Shown here: piece by piece, positions 35,779 to 47,216 of the stretch
Layout of the letters: each line of letters starts with the position of its first letter
Numbering within the stretch: the first letter of the stretch is position 1
From: Thelonectria olida
Lineage: Eukaryota > Ascomycota > Sordariomycetes > Hypocreales > Nectriaceae
Direction of reading: 5' to 3'
Assembly: GCA_020736575.1 (NCBI GenBank)
Contig: JAGPYM010000004.1
Span: forward strand, 372,001-436,000
Length of the DNA: 64,000 nucleotides
Notes under the pieces: generated by a model
What the model saw: only the letters and a program-made list of their open reading frames with translations
What the model was told of the DNA's origin: nothing
Database searches by the model: none
Program-made: the position numbers and the translations under genes

Positions 35779-36478
35779 ATGGTTCCTCTGCCTCTCTTCA
35801 AGCTCGCCTCCCTCTTCGTGCGGCACATCTCCAAATATGGCGCGGTACGACCCCCCTCCTCCCTATCACAAAATATCCCTCCTTGCTGACTCCCACCCCC
35901 AGAACCAAATCAAGGCGCAAGCCCACGACCACCCCAGCTTCCGCGCCTTTGCCGCCCGATACGGCCAGTCAATACACCAATTGAACATGCGCATGTCCGT
36001 CGCGCTATTACGCAACCCAGAAGCCGAACGCCGCGCAAAGGAGAAGGCCGAGGCGCCCACCGTCAAGACCGAGGCGCAGACCAAGCACGAGGAGGAGCTC
36101 AAGCAGAAGCACGGCCCCGAGGCCGTCACGAAAAAGAAGGTGCCGTTCCAGAGCGTGTGGACGCGCAAGTTCCGGGCCCTCCCCGAGGCAAAGGCCGTCG
36201 ACCTGTTCGCCGACGTTATTGGAGACGTCTTCATCCTGAGCGTGGCTGTCGCGCTTATCGTCTACGAGTACTGGAAGGGCGCCCAGAAGCCCGATGCGAA
36301 CAAAGAGCGCATTGACGAGCTCAACGCCAGATTCGAGGAGCTGAAGCAGAAGGAGGAGGAATTGGCTGCGGCTGAGGAGAAGCAACGTCAACGGTTCGAG
36401 AGCCTAGAAGAAGCTCTCCGCGGTTTGAAGGATCCGAAGACCAAGCAACCGATGCTCCCGAGCTTGCAGGCGTCTTAA
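35779..36478 (+). CDS. OPA3: OPA3-like mitochondrial protein
   Basis: Exons 35779-35844 and 35903-36478 encode 213 aa. The 58-nt intron falls in phase 0 after SKYGA. The N-terminus (LPLFKLASLFVRHISKYGANQIKAQA region, split by the intron) is the hallmark of the OPA3 family, followed by FRAFAARYGQSIHQLNMRM. A hydrophobic helix spans about 123-145 (FADVIGDVFILSVAVALIV) and a charged coiled coil about 156-195. OPA3 proteins are small, mitochondria-associated, and linked to mitochondrial lipid and morphology homeostasis. Biochemical activity is undefined even in well-studied species. The Lys/Glu-rich insert at 65-100 is typical of fungal members. ATG choice is clear because the family begins at this residue. 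Confidence 0.93.
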
Positions 36479-36937
36479 GTCTCCTTCATCCCCAGAGGGA
36501 CTGACTATGCGGATTGACTTGATTGCGGAGCACGGCATTCGCAGTCGTTGGAGCTCTCACTCGCCACATGCCGGAGAAAGTGTGAGAAATCACCAAAGTC
36601 TAGAGCTCCCAGAAGCACATTGGATATTCTTGAAACCATCTCTTACCATTCTTACCCTTGTACACTAGCGCAATTCCTTACATAGACATCACCACACTCA
36701 AGCTACGACTGGGAACGAGGGACTGTATCAGTTTCCCCTGTCCCCTCCGACCTAGAGTCACGACTAGTTAAAGCAGGCTTGCTTTATTCAGCGCAATAGA
36801 GAGATACCACATTCTTCACACACTTGTTCTTCACCGTTGCAAGTGTTCGGCTTTTGGAGTCTTGTGCCACATCGATTCATCTTCTGAGGCCGTTTACCCT
36901 GATCGTGCTGTTCAGCGCATCGTGGACGTGGAGAAGG
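36479..36937. other. Convergent 3' region, no gene seen
   Basis: About 460 bp between the 3' ends of the OPA3-like gene and the second F-box gene. It should hold the two 3' UTRs. Nothing else was recognised. Confidence 0.45.
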
Positions 36938-38500
36938 CTAGTGAATGGGAGACTCGAGGTGTGCCATCGGCCAGCTCCTAAACGCAAACGCAACGCCGAG
37001 CGAGCGTAATGCAAGTTCAACCCCTTCGTCGCCCCCATCGCTGAAACCAACGTAGTCGTGATGGATCAGCCGCAGCTTAGGAAACTGGTCAGACTGACTC
37101 TGCAGTGTTCCGACCAGCCCTCTCAAGCCGTCCACAAGCCGCGAAGCCTCGTTCTGGCCCAGAACTGTCAGGTGCAGCGAGACAATGGACCTAGGGAGAA
37201 GCTGGACCAGGGAATTGAGATCGTCTGTTCCGCCCTCGACCAACGCGTATATAGCATTCGTGCTCAGGAGGACGTCCTCGAGGACTTCAAAGTTTTTGAG
37301 GTGGAACTTAGGCTCGCCGCTTGTTGAAAAGTGCTCCTGGCCGCGAAGATCGAGATGGAACGCTTTCAAACTGCTCTGGTGACTGGCAAGGTTCTTGATT
37401 GCAAACGATGGTCTGAAATGGCCCTCAATGGGATCATTGAACGAATCCTCGGCAGTGTTCTCGTCATTTTCGCTGTAACGAGCTTCGTATACAAACGTCT
37501 GAAGACTACCATTGCATCGAGCAAGCAAGAATTCGAGAGTCTCGTCTCTCATGGCAACGCCCGTGATGCGCAAACACGTAACAGATGGCAGGTTAGGCAC
37601 TCGTTTTGGAAAACCTCTTTTCGGTGCGTGGATGTTAAGCGTCTTTAGATCCTCGGCTAAACCTATTAGACTGCTCAACGGGGCATCTGTGGCTATGGTT
37701 GTGAAGGGGAGAGTTGCGACGCCGAGGCTCGGAAAGGTCGACGGCCGGATGCCCGCCGGCGGCCAAAGTTCTCTGTCCCGAAGGTGGAAGTACTGCACGT
37801 GTGGGAGTTGCGAGACCAACATGGCGACCAGCTCCGAGACGAGGGCTTTTCTCGTCCAAGGGTACGCCAGAGACTTGTTCAGTTTGGAAATGGTATTCGC
37901 GTCGCCTTTCAAGTCGAGGAACGAAGACACGAAGGCATGATAGTGCCAAGGCCATTGCGCCTTTTCGCCTGGAGACGCCAATGACAAGCGCTTTCTCCAC
38001 GCAGCTGCGAGGTCTATTTTCCGGATCTTTGCAATCCTCAAAAGAGTGTCTTTGGCCTCTTTCACGCTGAATGTTTGATCAAGGGGTGGGCGTATAGAGA
38101 CGACCTTGACGGCACTAGCAAGCTCAGGACGCGCAACAGTTGTCCACATAAAGGACTCGATGCGCCTTTCCCATGAGTAGATGCCCGTTCCCGCAGCGTC
38201 GTCGTGTCCCAGACGGAACTCATGGTACATGATAGACTGAGCAACGGCTCGTATCTTCTTGGAGACTAAACACAGCGAGCACAAGGCCTGGCGGTCCGCG
38301 GCGTACCAGGGCTTTGCCTCGGGCTGGCTGCGTACTCTTCGACGAACTCGTTTCTCATGGTGCTGCTGGTACGTGCCGACGCCGCGAGGCTGGTCGTACT
38401 CTCTGCAGCAGTGAAGGCAGAAGTTGCCAAAGATGAGGAGAAGCACTTCTGTGGATAGGTCACTGAGTTGGGCGGGGGTCTTCTCTTTTTTGGGAGGCAT
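36938..38500 (-). CDS. F-box-like protein of unknown target
   Basis: An uninterrupted 520-aa frame starts at the ATG at 38500. Residues about 11-30 (LSDLSTEVLLLIFGNFCLHC) resemble the first F-box helix, followed by a Cys/His- and Arg-rich insert and a second F-box-like helix (LCSLCLVSKKIRAVAQSIMY, about 92-111). The remainder contains leucine-rich strands reminiscent of degenerate LRRs (LKTLNIHAP, VTCLRITGVAM, LKAFHLDLRG, IVSLHLTVLG), a common layout in fungal F-box proteins. Members usually dock substrates on SCF ubiquitin ligases, and this role is inferred. No substrate is suggested by context. It shares no obvious sequence with the F-box gene at 27896-30274 beyond the domain. Confidence 0.75.
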   Translation of the reverse strand: MPPKKEKTPAQLSDLSTEVLLLIFGNFCLHCCREYDQPRGVGTYQQHHEKRVRRRVRSQPEAKPWYAADRQALCSLCLVSKKIRAVAQSIMYHEFRLGHDDAAGTGIYSWERRIESFMWTTVARPELASAVKVVSIRPPLDQTFSVKEAKDTLLRIAKIRKIDLAAAWRKRLSLASPGEKAQWPWHYHAFVSSFLDLKGDANTISKLNKSLAYPWTRKALVSELVAMLVSQLPHVQYFHLRDRELWPPAGIRPSTFPSLGVATLPFTTIATDAPLSSLIGLAEDLKTLNIHAPKRGFPKRVPNLPSVTCLRITGVAMRDETLEFLLARCNGSLQTFVYEARYSENDENTAEDSFNDPIEGHFRPSFAIKNLASHQSSLKAFHLDLRGQEHFSTSGEPKFHLKNFEVLEDVLLSTNAIYALVEGGTDDLNSLVQLLPRSIVSLHLTVLGQNEASRLVDGLRGLVGTLQSQSDQFPKLRLIHHDYVGFSDGGDEGVELALRSLGVAFAFRSWPMAHLESPIH

Positions 38501-41500
38501 GGTTCCGCGAGGAACTGTATTTATTCAGTTGGAACAGTGTTATTGATGACTCGACAATTGTTGATTTCAATCTGATCTGGATGAGATGAGGGATTCTATG
38601 CAAGGCACGCATCGGTACCTCTGAGGTTGGATTGAAGTGCACCATTTCGTCACGTGCATATCACACATGGTGGTACTATCACAAGTGCGTCTCTGTGGCT
38701 TGCGCCTCTTGAGATTTCGTGCGAGCCAACCTTTGATAGCGTAGATTGAGCACTTGGTGGGTTCCTTTGGGTTATGGATGTTTGATGGAATTGATGGTGT
38801 TGAAGCAGCATCATGTGACGGATCGAAACATCTATTCCTCGTCAACTCTCTCTCTCATCAATGAGATAGATAGGCTGAGGGAACATAGATGAACTGGGAT
38901 AAATGGCGTGTCTGCGATGATGACCACGCCATAAAACCAGAGCCGATGCGTTCCAGCGCTTGCAGAGAGGCGCAAGATGACAGGCCGCATTTCCAGCCAA
39001 CGTCTTAATTGAATGCATGTTTCTTCCTTCGTTTCTTGCCCGGTGCGGTGGCTCCAAGATTGAATCAATCCTTGATCGTGTCCGGGCCTTGCAATTGGCC
39101 GGTGCGGGGGGCCAACGCGGGTGACGGCGCCGGGGTGGGCTGCGTGGCTGGGATCTTGGAGCCATCACACTCGGTCCGGCCCAATCACCAGTGACGAGCA
39201 GCCGCCGAGTGCACTCATGTGGCATATCGAAAAAAAGACGCTGTTTTTGTTGAAGAGTGGTTGGCCAGCTGTGTCATCGAACGAGCCCAGCTTCTTGGGC
39301 TGGTCAACTAAAGGTCCGGGGGAGATGGGATTATCACACCGCACAACCTGGATGGTTCGCTAATGCAATGGGAATCACCTCGTCGCTTGGCAAACTTCAG
39401 CCTTAAGCTTGAGCTAGTGATTTTGTGATGATGATGGTGGTCTTGGTGGTGGTGATGATGATGGTGATGGTGATGGTGATGGTGTTGAGGGGATGAAGTT
39501 TAAGAATAGAACAAATGAGTAAGTCATGGTAATATCTGGAAGACTTACCAGAGAGAAAAGATTGAGCCATGGAGTTGGGCCAACAGCATCATCTTTGACT
39601 CAATCAGAGACAACAAGCTGACGAGGCTGGCCAACACCACAAGCGAGCTGACGACAGGCCTCTTGCCTCGTGCTCGTGAGTCTCGCTGAGACGGCCCGCC
39701 ATTAGGCGCATAGGCGCGATGCAGGTCCCGGCCAACGCTGATGCACGTTGGATGACCAACGCCGTGTTCTGTCGTGCCTGAGGGCTGCTTCTTGATGGTG
39801 TCCAACAGAGTGGGAGGGCAGAGTTGAGATCTCATGAGAGCATCCTCCAGTGATGAGTGAGCAGGCCATCATCCATGATGGTCTAGGCCGAAAGTGGAAA
39901 CGTTGGCGACGGGCGGCAGAGAGGGCCACTCAGAGGAATCAGAGTGGGCGAGGAGGGGGGAAGCCGCATGCCTCGAGCCGGAAGAGGAGAAAAAGGCGGG
40001 AAGGCAGGGATGGTGTTGGCAGGGGCAGGAGCCTTCCATCCCAAGAAAAGGCCAGGGCCCAGGGCACAAACGTCAAGTGTGGCAGCTTCATCAGGCCGAA
40101 GCATTGACGGTTTTGCTTGCCACGCACATGAGACGGCGGTACGCACTGATGCTCAGCCGCCGTCAGTTCAACAAGCGCAAAGGGAAAAGAAAAGAAAAGA
40201 AAAGAAGGGAAAAAGGAAATTATGGTGAGACTAAGAATAAGGTAGTCGGTTTGAGCCGCAAAACGTCGACGGTGTCATGTCATGTCATTGATGACGGAGA
40301 TGCAGATGGTGCAGATGGCCATGACTCGGCCTGAGAGAAAAACAGCAACTCAATCAGCCGATCGATAATAATCAATTAATGATCAAAGCTCTTCAACACC
40401 TGGAAGGTCCAAGGGTGTCGGAGAGAGATGGAGAGAATTAACCTCATGCCCTTGCCCCTGTCGCCACGACTAAAAAAAAACCTACACACCCAGAAAGCCC
40501 CGCATGCACGCTTTACCCCTCCCATTGGCCCAACGCCAGCGCTTAACCGCCGAGGCCATCACCAATCACCAGCCCCCACGGAACGCTGCGAAATCGAGGT
40601 GGTGAGGGCCGGTCCAATTGCCTGCGGGAGAGACTGCAACCACAGTTCCACGGGCCACGGACGGCAGGGATCTAGCTGCTGGCATGGGAAAGAGCTCGGG
40701 GCCGGTAGCTACGGTAGCGTTGTGTGCGTGTGACACCGCTGCCCGTGAATGTGCTGTACATACTCGAGCGTCGAAAGTATTCCCGCGTGTCCGCCCGACC
40801 TTGGATCGATGCAATAGACTCGACTTGGCGGCGCTTGCTCGGGCGGGTCGCATGCTGGGCCGCTCCATACGACGTGCTGCTGTCGACCATTATCAGGCGG
40901 TTCCATTGCGCTCTCTATTTGGTTGTCATGATGGATGATGCTTAAAACGTCTTGGTTGCCCACTCGCCCGCCCACCCCCCTCGCACTCCTCCTCAACTCC
41001 CTCTCCCCCAAGTACCAAGTGTATCATCGTCCCGCCTCTTGCGACGACGACAGCCTCGTCCCGTTTGACCACCAACATCTACCGTCTCTCGGCACTCCTC
41101 CCTTCCGACGTTTCACCACTCCAAAGAATGCCCTTGATACACCATCAGACGCTACTCTCATAGTGCAAACCGCCAAAAACCCTCGGAAGCCTGCATATCC
41201 GGATCGTCGAGTCTGAACATTTCCATACAAATATACTTGGACCATTTCCTCTCGTCTCTTCAATCACTCTCACCTCAACCTCCATTCATTCATTCTCCCA
41301 ATCGTCTGCTGGTCCGACGTCGGTTTTTTTTCTGCTTCTTCTGTCGCTTATTCTTAATACCTTGTGTGTTTCGTACAATTCATCCAACTGCGGTCTGGCT
41401 ACCTGCACTCTTTCGACGCCCATCTTCATTCCGGCACGACGAGCAATTTGGACGACAAGACACGGAACATCTTAATCACCACTACAACACACCAAATCCG

Positions 41501-41505
41501 TCACA
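38501..41505. other. Intergenic region with simple repeats; leader of the downstream membrane-protein gene
   Basis: Three kilobases without a supported gene. A GAT/GGT trinucleotide microsatellite lies at about 39425-39484 and an AAAAG-type run at about 40187-40210. The last 500 bp are C/T-rich and look like promoter and leader of the gene starting at 41506. Open frames here, including several overlapping ones at 39850-40330, coincide with low-complexity purine-rich DNA and are not credible. Confidence 0.45.
39425..39484. repeat. Imperfect GAT/GGT trinucleotide microsatellite
   Basis: A run of GATGAT, GGTGGT and GATGGT units forms an imperfect trinucleotide repeat in noncoding DNA. It is a likely strain-variable marker, with no function implied. 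Confidence 0.8.
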
Positions 41506-42063
41506 ATGGGCAAGCTTATCAAGAACCACTGGGCTCGCCTCATCATCCTAACCGCAGCAGCCTGTAAGTTCCCTAAAATCTCATGGTCGAACACTGGTTC
41601 CTCTAACTGTATAATTCAGACCAAGTCGCTGCCGCCATCGAGTGCTTCATCTGGCCCAAGATCTTCTGGGACTTCCTCACGCGCACGCTCGACGGCGCCG
41701 TGCGGCCCATCCCGGTCCTGCAGATAGTCAATCTGATACTGGGCATCGGTGTCTTCGCCCTCGAGTGGCCCATGAGCTTCATCGCCGGCTCCGCCGTCCA
41801 CCGCTCGCTCGAGGTCCGCCTGGCCATCTTGCCCCTGACGGCTCTGTCGGCCGTGCTCATCTACCAGGGCACGAATGCTGCTCTCTACTACCTCGTGGGC
41901 ATGATTGTGTACTTTTGGGGATACAGTGAAGGCGAGGTATGTTTTTGTTCCTACGGGTTGCGAGTAATGTGCGCAGAGGTGCTAACCTTGAAACTAGATC
42001 ATCTGCGAAACTCCATGGTCACTACCCAAGCGTGGACGTGCTGGTGGACGAAGTCGGGCATAG
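41506..42063 (+). CDS. Conserved small four-helix membrane protein (DUF7727-like)
   Basis: Three exons (41506-41563, 41620-41936, 41998-42063) encode 146 aa. Both introns have GTAAGT/GTATGT donors and phase-correct CAG/TAG acceptors. Four hydrophobic segments are visible: about 11-30, 52-74, 86-101 and 104-121. Between helices 1 and 2 is a Trp-rich loop (ECFIWPKIFWDFLT), and the tail is short and basic (LPKRGRAGGRSRA). I recall this as a widespread fungal family of unknown function beginning MGKLIKNHWARL; the DUF number is from memory and should be checked. The protein is probably in an intracellular membrane or the plasma membrane. No functional neighbour is evident. Confidence 0.85.
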
Positions 42064-43727
42064 TTGATTTCATTTCGAACCCCCTTATTGATCGAGAAAA
42101 AGGGGGGAGGATGTGAAGAAGTCATGCCAAGGCCAACATCTCTACACCGCACGACACACTGTCATCACCATTCCCTTCATGCATTATAAGCGAGCATCGG
42201 CGTTTTTCGGAAGATATCCAATTTATCACACTACGGACGGGTTCATGTTTTTGATTCATTTCATCGTCTTTCTCAGCGAAAGAAACCACAACAATTATGC
42301 GTCACTGCGACGACAGCAAACTTGACAAGAGGGGGAGCAGTTTGGGCCGAGAGGGCACCCTATCACGGAGACCATACGAAGGAATGATGAAGGAACGAAT
42401 TGAAGAAGGGGGCACGGGACTTTGAACACTCTCGGCTGGTGTGTCGAGATGTCACCTTGGTACAAGCTGGCAGCGCTGGTGCCGTCGGTACCTGGACGTT
42501 CCGGGCCATCACCATCGAGTTTGTTGACCTGCCCAAAAGGATCGTAAGCTTTTAGATAGCAAGCAAAGCCCATGGTATTAATCGAAAGAAGTCTCTGAAT
42601 ACCTCCTAGCCCTACTCGTCGTGTCTCATTATGTTACCTCACACCGGCACCCAAAACTTGGTCAGAAACACGTCTCTCACAAGCTCAACCCATCCAGTCT
42701 CACAATTGTTCGGCTCCAACATCCGAGACACCTGAGAGCGCGCTTCTACAAACTACCGCCTAAGCGCCTTGGCTTTTTTCTCATTTTCCTGTTTGGATGT
42801 TGTTGTGCCCCTTTTGTGTGTTGGTGCGACGCAGGGAAAACCCCCTTTGTTCCCGAAACGTCGGTTGTCGGATCTACGGCCTCGGAGTGTCGCGACCCGG
42901 GTTTCGGTAGTGTTGGAGGCAACCGGCACTTGTCTTGATTTTTTTTTAAACAGGCATAAAAGACTAGAAAAACGGGAGAAGGGAATTGAATTGTTTGGGT
43001 GGAAGAGAATGATGTAATGTTGTATGGGGGTTTGCTGCCGAGCAACGCGTTGTCAAGAGAGGAGGGCCATGTGAACCGATAACCTCAACTCTGCGTATAA
43101 AATCTTTGGTACTTATTTATTTGATTCTCCTTGTTCTATATTATCAATCAAATCCCACAAGTATTTAGGGTTCGTTGAAACTCACATTTGGTGCTTGAGA
43201 TTCATGGTCTCAGAAGAGCCGAGTCGTGTAGTCGACAGCGTTGCAGGTATCTACAACGAGTGCGAGTAAATCTCTGTTCACATTTGTTCGCCGTGATGCA
43301 AATATGTGTTCAGAGGCTTCTTTTGGGTCATTCCCGACTTGGAGTGTTTTCCTCTGCGTGAACATGTCGAGTCGCGATACGAACAGGTTGGCTCGGCAGT
43401 GTTCACTGGGTCAGCAGCAACGAGTATGGCTTCTCGTCTTTATGTCCCTCCGAACATGGTAACCTGTATTGTTGGAATCAAAGAGAAATAACACAAAAAC
43501 ATGTCCTCCGGGAGCATTGTTCTCAACATCTACACAATAATTCACATCTAGTATCTTCGTTCATTTTGGGCTTCGCCGTCACCCACAACAACGCCAACTC
43601 ACTCATTGAAACTGCAACTTCGAGTGATTTGAACAATTCAGACCATTTCAAATTGCCAAAGGGTTTTCAAGTATTCCAAACTGTAGTAAAAAGTCAACCG
43701 CCAAACTCACCACCACCGCAAGCAACC
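42064..43727. other. Intergenic region, nothing recognised
   Basis: About 1.7 kb after the small membrane-protein gene. Only short, poorly biased frames occur. The first part should be its 3' UTR. An ACGCGT occurs near 43046, isolated. No RNA gene or repeat was recognised. Confidence 0.4.
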
Positions 43728-43793
43728 ATGTTTGGAAACACTCAGACCAACAACTCCGCGACCCAATCGAAGAGCGCCCGCCAGTAAGACACG

Positions 43794-44204
43794 ATGAATG
43801 CGGTCCACGCCAAACTGAACGACATGCGAGTCCAGGATCCCAACCTTGCTGTCCCCGTTGTCCACCAAGAATCCGTCGCCACCGTGGCACGCACGTTCAG
43901 AGACATCTCCCTTGAGCCCATCGCCCACAACCCCGTCAACGGGCTCTGCAACCTGTCGCTCTCCCCCTGTGGCGCCTCATGTCAACCCTCGCGGCATCAA
44001 TGCCCCTCGTCCACCCCATACAAGTGCCAGCACGACATGGAGTATCTGAGAGGCGAGGTCGAGCAGCTGCACATCGTGCTTCCGGACGGGCAGATGCCCC
44101 GTGACAGGTATGGCAACGGCAACGGCGTGACGCGAAAGTTGCAGTCGGCCGGGTTCTTTGAAAAGTTTCTTGGCTCGCTGTGTGAGAGTTTTATGAGGTT
44201 TTGA
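43794..44204 (+). CDS. Small uncharacterised protein
   Basis: A 136-aa frame from the ATG at 43794 shows strong C/G preference at third codon positions, unlike random frames nearby, which is the main evidence that it is real. The product is soluble, Cys-containing in the middle (CNLSLSPCGASC, then CPSS and YKCQHD), and ends in a helical FFEKFLGSLCESFMRF. No domain was recognised. Upstream in the same frame, a good-context ATG at 43728 opens 19 codons that also look coding but stop at TAA 43785-43787, two codons before this start. The stop could be a CAA-to-TAA nonsense change that shortens the protein, or an upstream mini-frame. The tail converges on the NLR gene. Confidence 0.5.
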   Translation: MNAVHAKLNDMRVQDPNLAVPVVHQESVATVARTFRDISLEPIAHNPVNGLCNLSLSPCGASCQPSRHQCPSSTPYKCQHDMEYLRGEVEQLHIVLPDGQMPRDRYGNGNGVTRKLQSAGFFEKFLGSLCESFMRF

Positions 44205-44405
44205 GAGTGCGTGGGTTGATCCTGGGTGCGGAGGTAAAACTGAGTGAATAGCACCCGGGCCAAGTTGTCGTGGCTTGAGATGGAAGAAATCGAAGCACCT
44301 CAACTACCCAAGGAATAGAGCACGAGGTTTCTTTCCTTTTTTTATAGCGAATAATGGTTAATGACCCGATGAGTTGTACGATGCATATTCGTACCGACGC
44401 CGCGT

Positions 44406-46836
44406 TCATGGTTCCATCCGTCTGAAGGCCGTACTAATAAAGGCTCGGTGTCCTGGCACACCAAGAGTGGTCGCCGCTGGGTGATTGGGCAATGGGATTC
44501 CATGTGCCTGGTTGAGGAATTGTAGGTTCTGAAAACATCTTTTCGTCTCGGGATGATGCGGCCCTACAACTTTCCAAAAACCTCTGTATGCTCTCTCGTA
44601 CAGGACAGCGGCACTCGAGATGTCTGCCTGTTGGTAAGCGTTGTCTGCCAGGCAAAAAAGTATCCACGCGGTATCGTGGTGATCTTGTCCTAGTATTCTC
44701 TGCGACACATCAAGACATCGTTGCAGCATCAGTTGTTCCTCGCCACGCGCGCCTTGCTTTCCCAATGTCACTGCAAGATTGACCATGGCCCACACATTCT
44801 CGGAATGCTCACTGCCCCAGACCCTTTCACCTACTTCGAGTACACTCCGAAACTCCTGCTCTGCCTCCTTGTACTTGCCCTGACCAGATAAGATTCTTGC
44901 GACATCTGCCTTATATGTGATGGTATTGAAATGCTCTGGACCGAAAACTCGTTCGGATCTCTCAAGAGCGCTTCGTTTCATCTCCAGTGCTGCATCGAGC
45001 ATGCCTAGCTTTGCAAGCGCCTCCGCAAGTCTGCTCCTACAATCCATCGTAAGTTCATGCTCCCCGCCCAAGACCTGTTCTGATGTCTCGAGTGCGCTTC
45101 TGAGTATCTGCTCTGATCCAATGAAATCTCCCTTCGATATTAACGACGATGCGAGTTGCAGAAGAAACCTGAAGCTGGTCTCGTGCTGCCTTCCCAAAAT
45201 CCTCACACTTATATCGTAAGCTTGCCGGCATATTTGCTCCGCCTCCCTGAAACCCGATGTGAGGTTCAACGATACCGCACGCCAATGGAGAGCATCGAGC
45301 GTATCTGGATGCCATTCACCAACAAGGCTCTCCTTTAGCTGGAGAGATCGCCGGATCATCTTTTCCGCCTCGTTGTTTCGTCCTCGAAAACATCGATACC
45401 GCCCTGTTTTTAGCAACAAATTGGCTAGCCTTTCCATGTGTGTCATGTCGATTGGTTCGCCCGCAAGAAGCCCGTCGAGATGCGGCTCTAGCACCTGGCA
45501 AACTGCAATGTCTTCAGGGTACCCCTTTGGATATACGGCTGCCATGACTTGGAGAAATCTCTGATCCCACTCCTGGGTATTGCCAAATGTCGAAAGCCAG
45601 GCTTTAGTACATAGCTGCACCAACATGTGCATTTCGAACATGTCGCTGTCAGTTTTAGTGACTAAAGAGTATTGGAACAAGACGTCTATATCGTCATCAA
45701 TGTCGTCTTCCGACCCTTTGCAGTGACGCATGTAGCCCCTCAACGAGAAGCCTGGGATTCCGTGGGGGTTGAAGAGGCTCATAAATATGAGCAAATCGCT
45801 TGCTGAGGGGTCCTCATGGCGGATCTTTTCGAAAGTCATCTGCCAAGTTTTGATGATTGAACTGGAAGCAGATTCGTCTCGGCGAAGGTCGCCCACTTCT
45901 TTACGCAAAAGGCTTTCCTTTTTTTTGTCGCTGCTTCTGAATTCCTCTAGGTAACGGGCCACCGACATATCGGGCGCCCGGTTGTTGATGAAAGCTGCTG
46001 CATGGGTAATGGCGAGAGGCATATAGTCAAGGGAACTTAATAGTTCCGAGGCCAAAGACTGGTCGCAAGTTTCGCCCAGTTTGTCCCGCAGCAGTTGACT
46101 GGCTTGATAGTGTTCCATAGGTTGTACCTTGTAGATGTTTCGGTCGTCGCCAACCAACCTGTTGGCAGTGTCCTTGTTGCGAGACGTGACGAGAATCAAG
46201 CCGTTGCGGCTCTTTGGTAAGAATGAGGCGAGTGGTGCTTGTGCAGTTGAGAAGAGCACATTGGCATCGTCGGCGTTATCGAGGATGATTTCCCAGAGCC
46301 CATTTTCTTCCATGCTGAGCCACTCGAATACTAATCGTAGGACATTCGTGTTGGGATCACTTCGTCCGGGTAGCTCTAGTCTGTTCGCAATGAGTTGGTA
46401 GTCCTGTTTGAACCGCTCTTCGCTACTGGCGTGGACCCAGAAGACATGTTTGTGTGGCGATTGGTCGCGAACCTGATGGGCGTAGTGTATGGCAATCTGA
46501 GATTTCCTTCTCCTCGTTATTTACCGAACATGTCACAATAATGTCTCATCGCCTAACTTACCCGATGCCACCAAGCCCAACCAGCGCGGCACGAGCACCA
46601 GGGCTGGCAAGCCTCTCAGAGATCCAGTCGAGAATATCAGGGCGGCCGACGAAGTTGGTATCGGGCGGGAAAGGCACAGTAGAGAGCGGCTTGCGAGAAG
46701 CTGAAGGTTGGAGAGGCCCGGGAGCCGCAGCCTGTCCGTTGAAGTAGAAGTTGTTGACTCCGCCGTGCGATGCGTGAGTTGCCGCAATCGTGTTATGGCC
46801 CGTAACAGAGCCATGGAAATGAGGGGATGGGTCCAT
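44406..46836 (-). CDS. NLR-type STAND protein: NB-ARC ATPase with C-terminal TPR array
   Basis: Exons 46562-46836 and 44406-46506 encode 791 aa. The 55-nt intron interrupts the P-loop codon and restores GGIGKSQIA (89-97). The ATG at 46836 is chosen; an in-frame ATG at 46977 would add 47 residues. NB-ARC features: P-loop, Walker B-like LDNADD, sensor LVTSR and a GLPL-like MPLAI motif. A winged-helix-like region follows. The C-terminal half holds about seven 42-residue TPRs with repeated AEQxxRxxLExxExxxGxxH patterns. Fungal NLRs of this plan are intracellular sensors for non-self recognition, incompatibility or defence. The repeats show no perfect internal duplication. The N-terminal roughly 55 residues match no effector domain I know and are rich in Gly, His, Asn and Thr. 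Confidence 0.88.
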
Positions 46837-47216
46837 CGCGGAACGTCTTTTCGAAGAGTTACTCACGATGTTTGGAGTGAAGAGCAAGAAAAGGGACGAT
46901 GGGAAACGGAGCGTGTTTGAATCTGTAAGCGCCGGCTTCTCGGTGGGCTGGGCATAATCTGCACTTCTGCAGCACATGACCCCGCCCGGCTGAAGAAGAA
47001 GAAGGCTGTACTGTTCACCTGCATTTGTATGTAGGTAGGCAGACAGGCGTCTATTAATATCTAAGCCACATTTGACCGGTTGTCTGGTAGACTATCCATT
47101 TACAATAGGTAAGGCATGTACCAATCGGAACCTCCCGTCAGAATGAGACACGGCCAAACATCACCAAGCTGGGTGTAGAACCATTTTGCCAGTCCCGGTT
47201 ATTACTTCAAACAATT
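46837..47216. other. NLR upstream region and GH28 3' region
   Basis: About 380 bp. It should hold the NLR promoter and leader and the short 3' UTR of the GH28 gene. TAGGTAGGCAGACAGG-type sequence near 47030 is low complexity. Nothing else was recognised. Confidence 0.4.

Noticed and set aside
43785..43840. Possible intron (GTAAGA donor) removing the TAA in the small gene
   Set aside because: Candidate acceptors at the end of the stretch leave the downstream coding frame out of phase.
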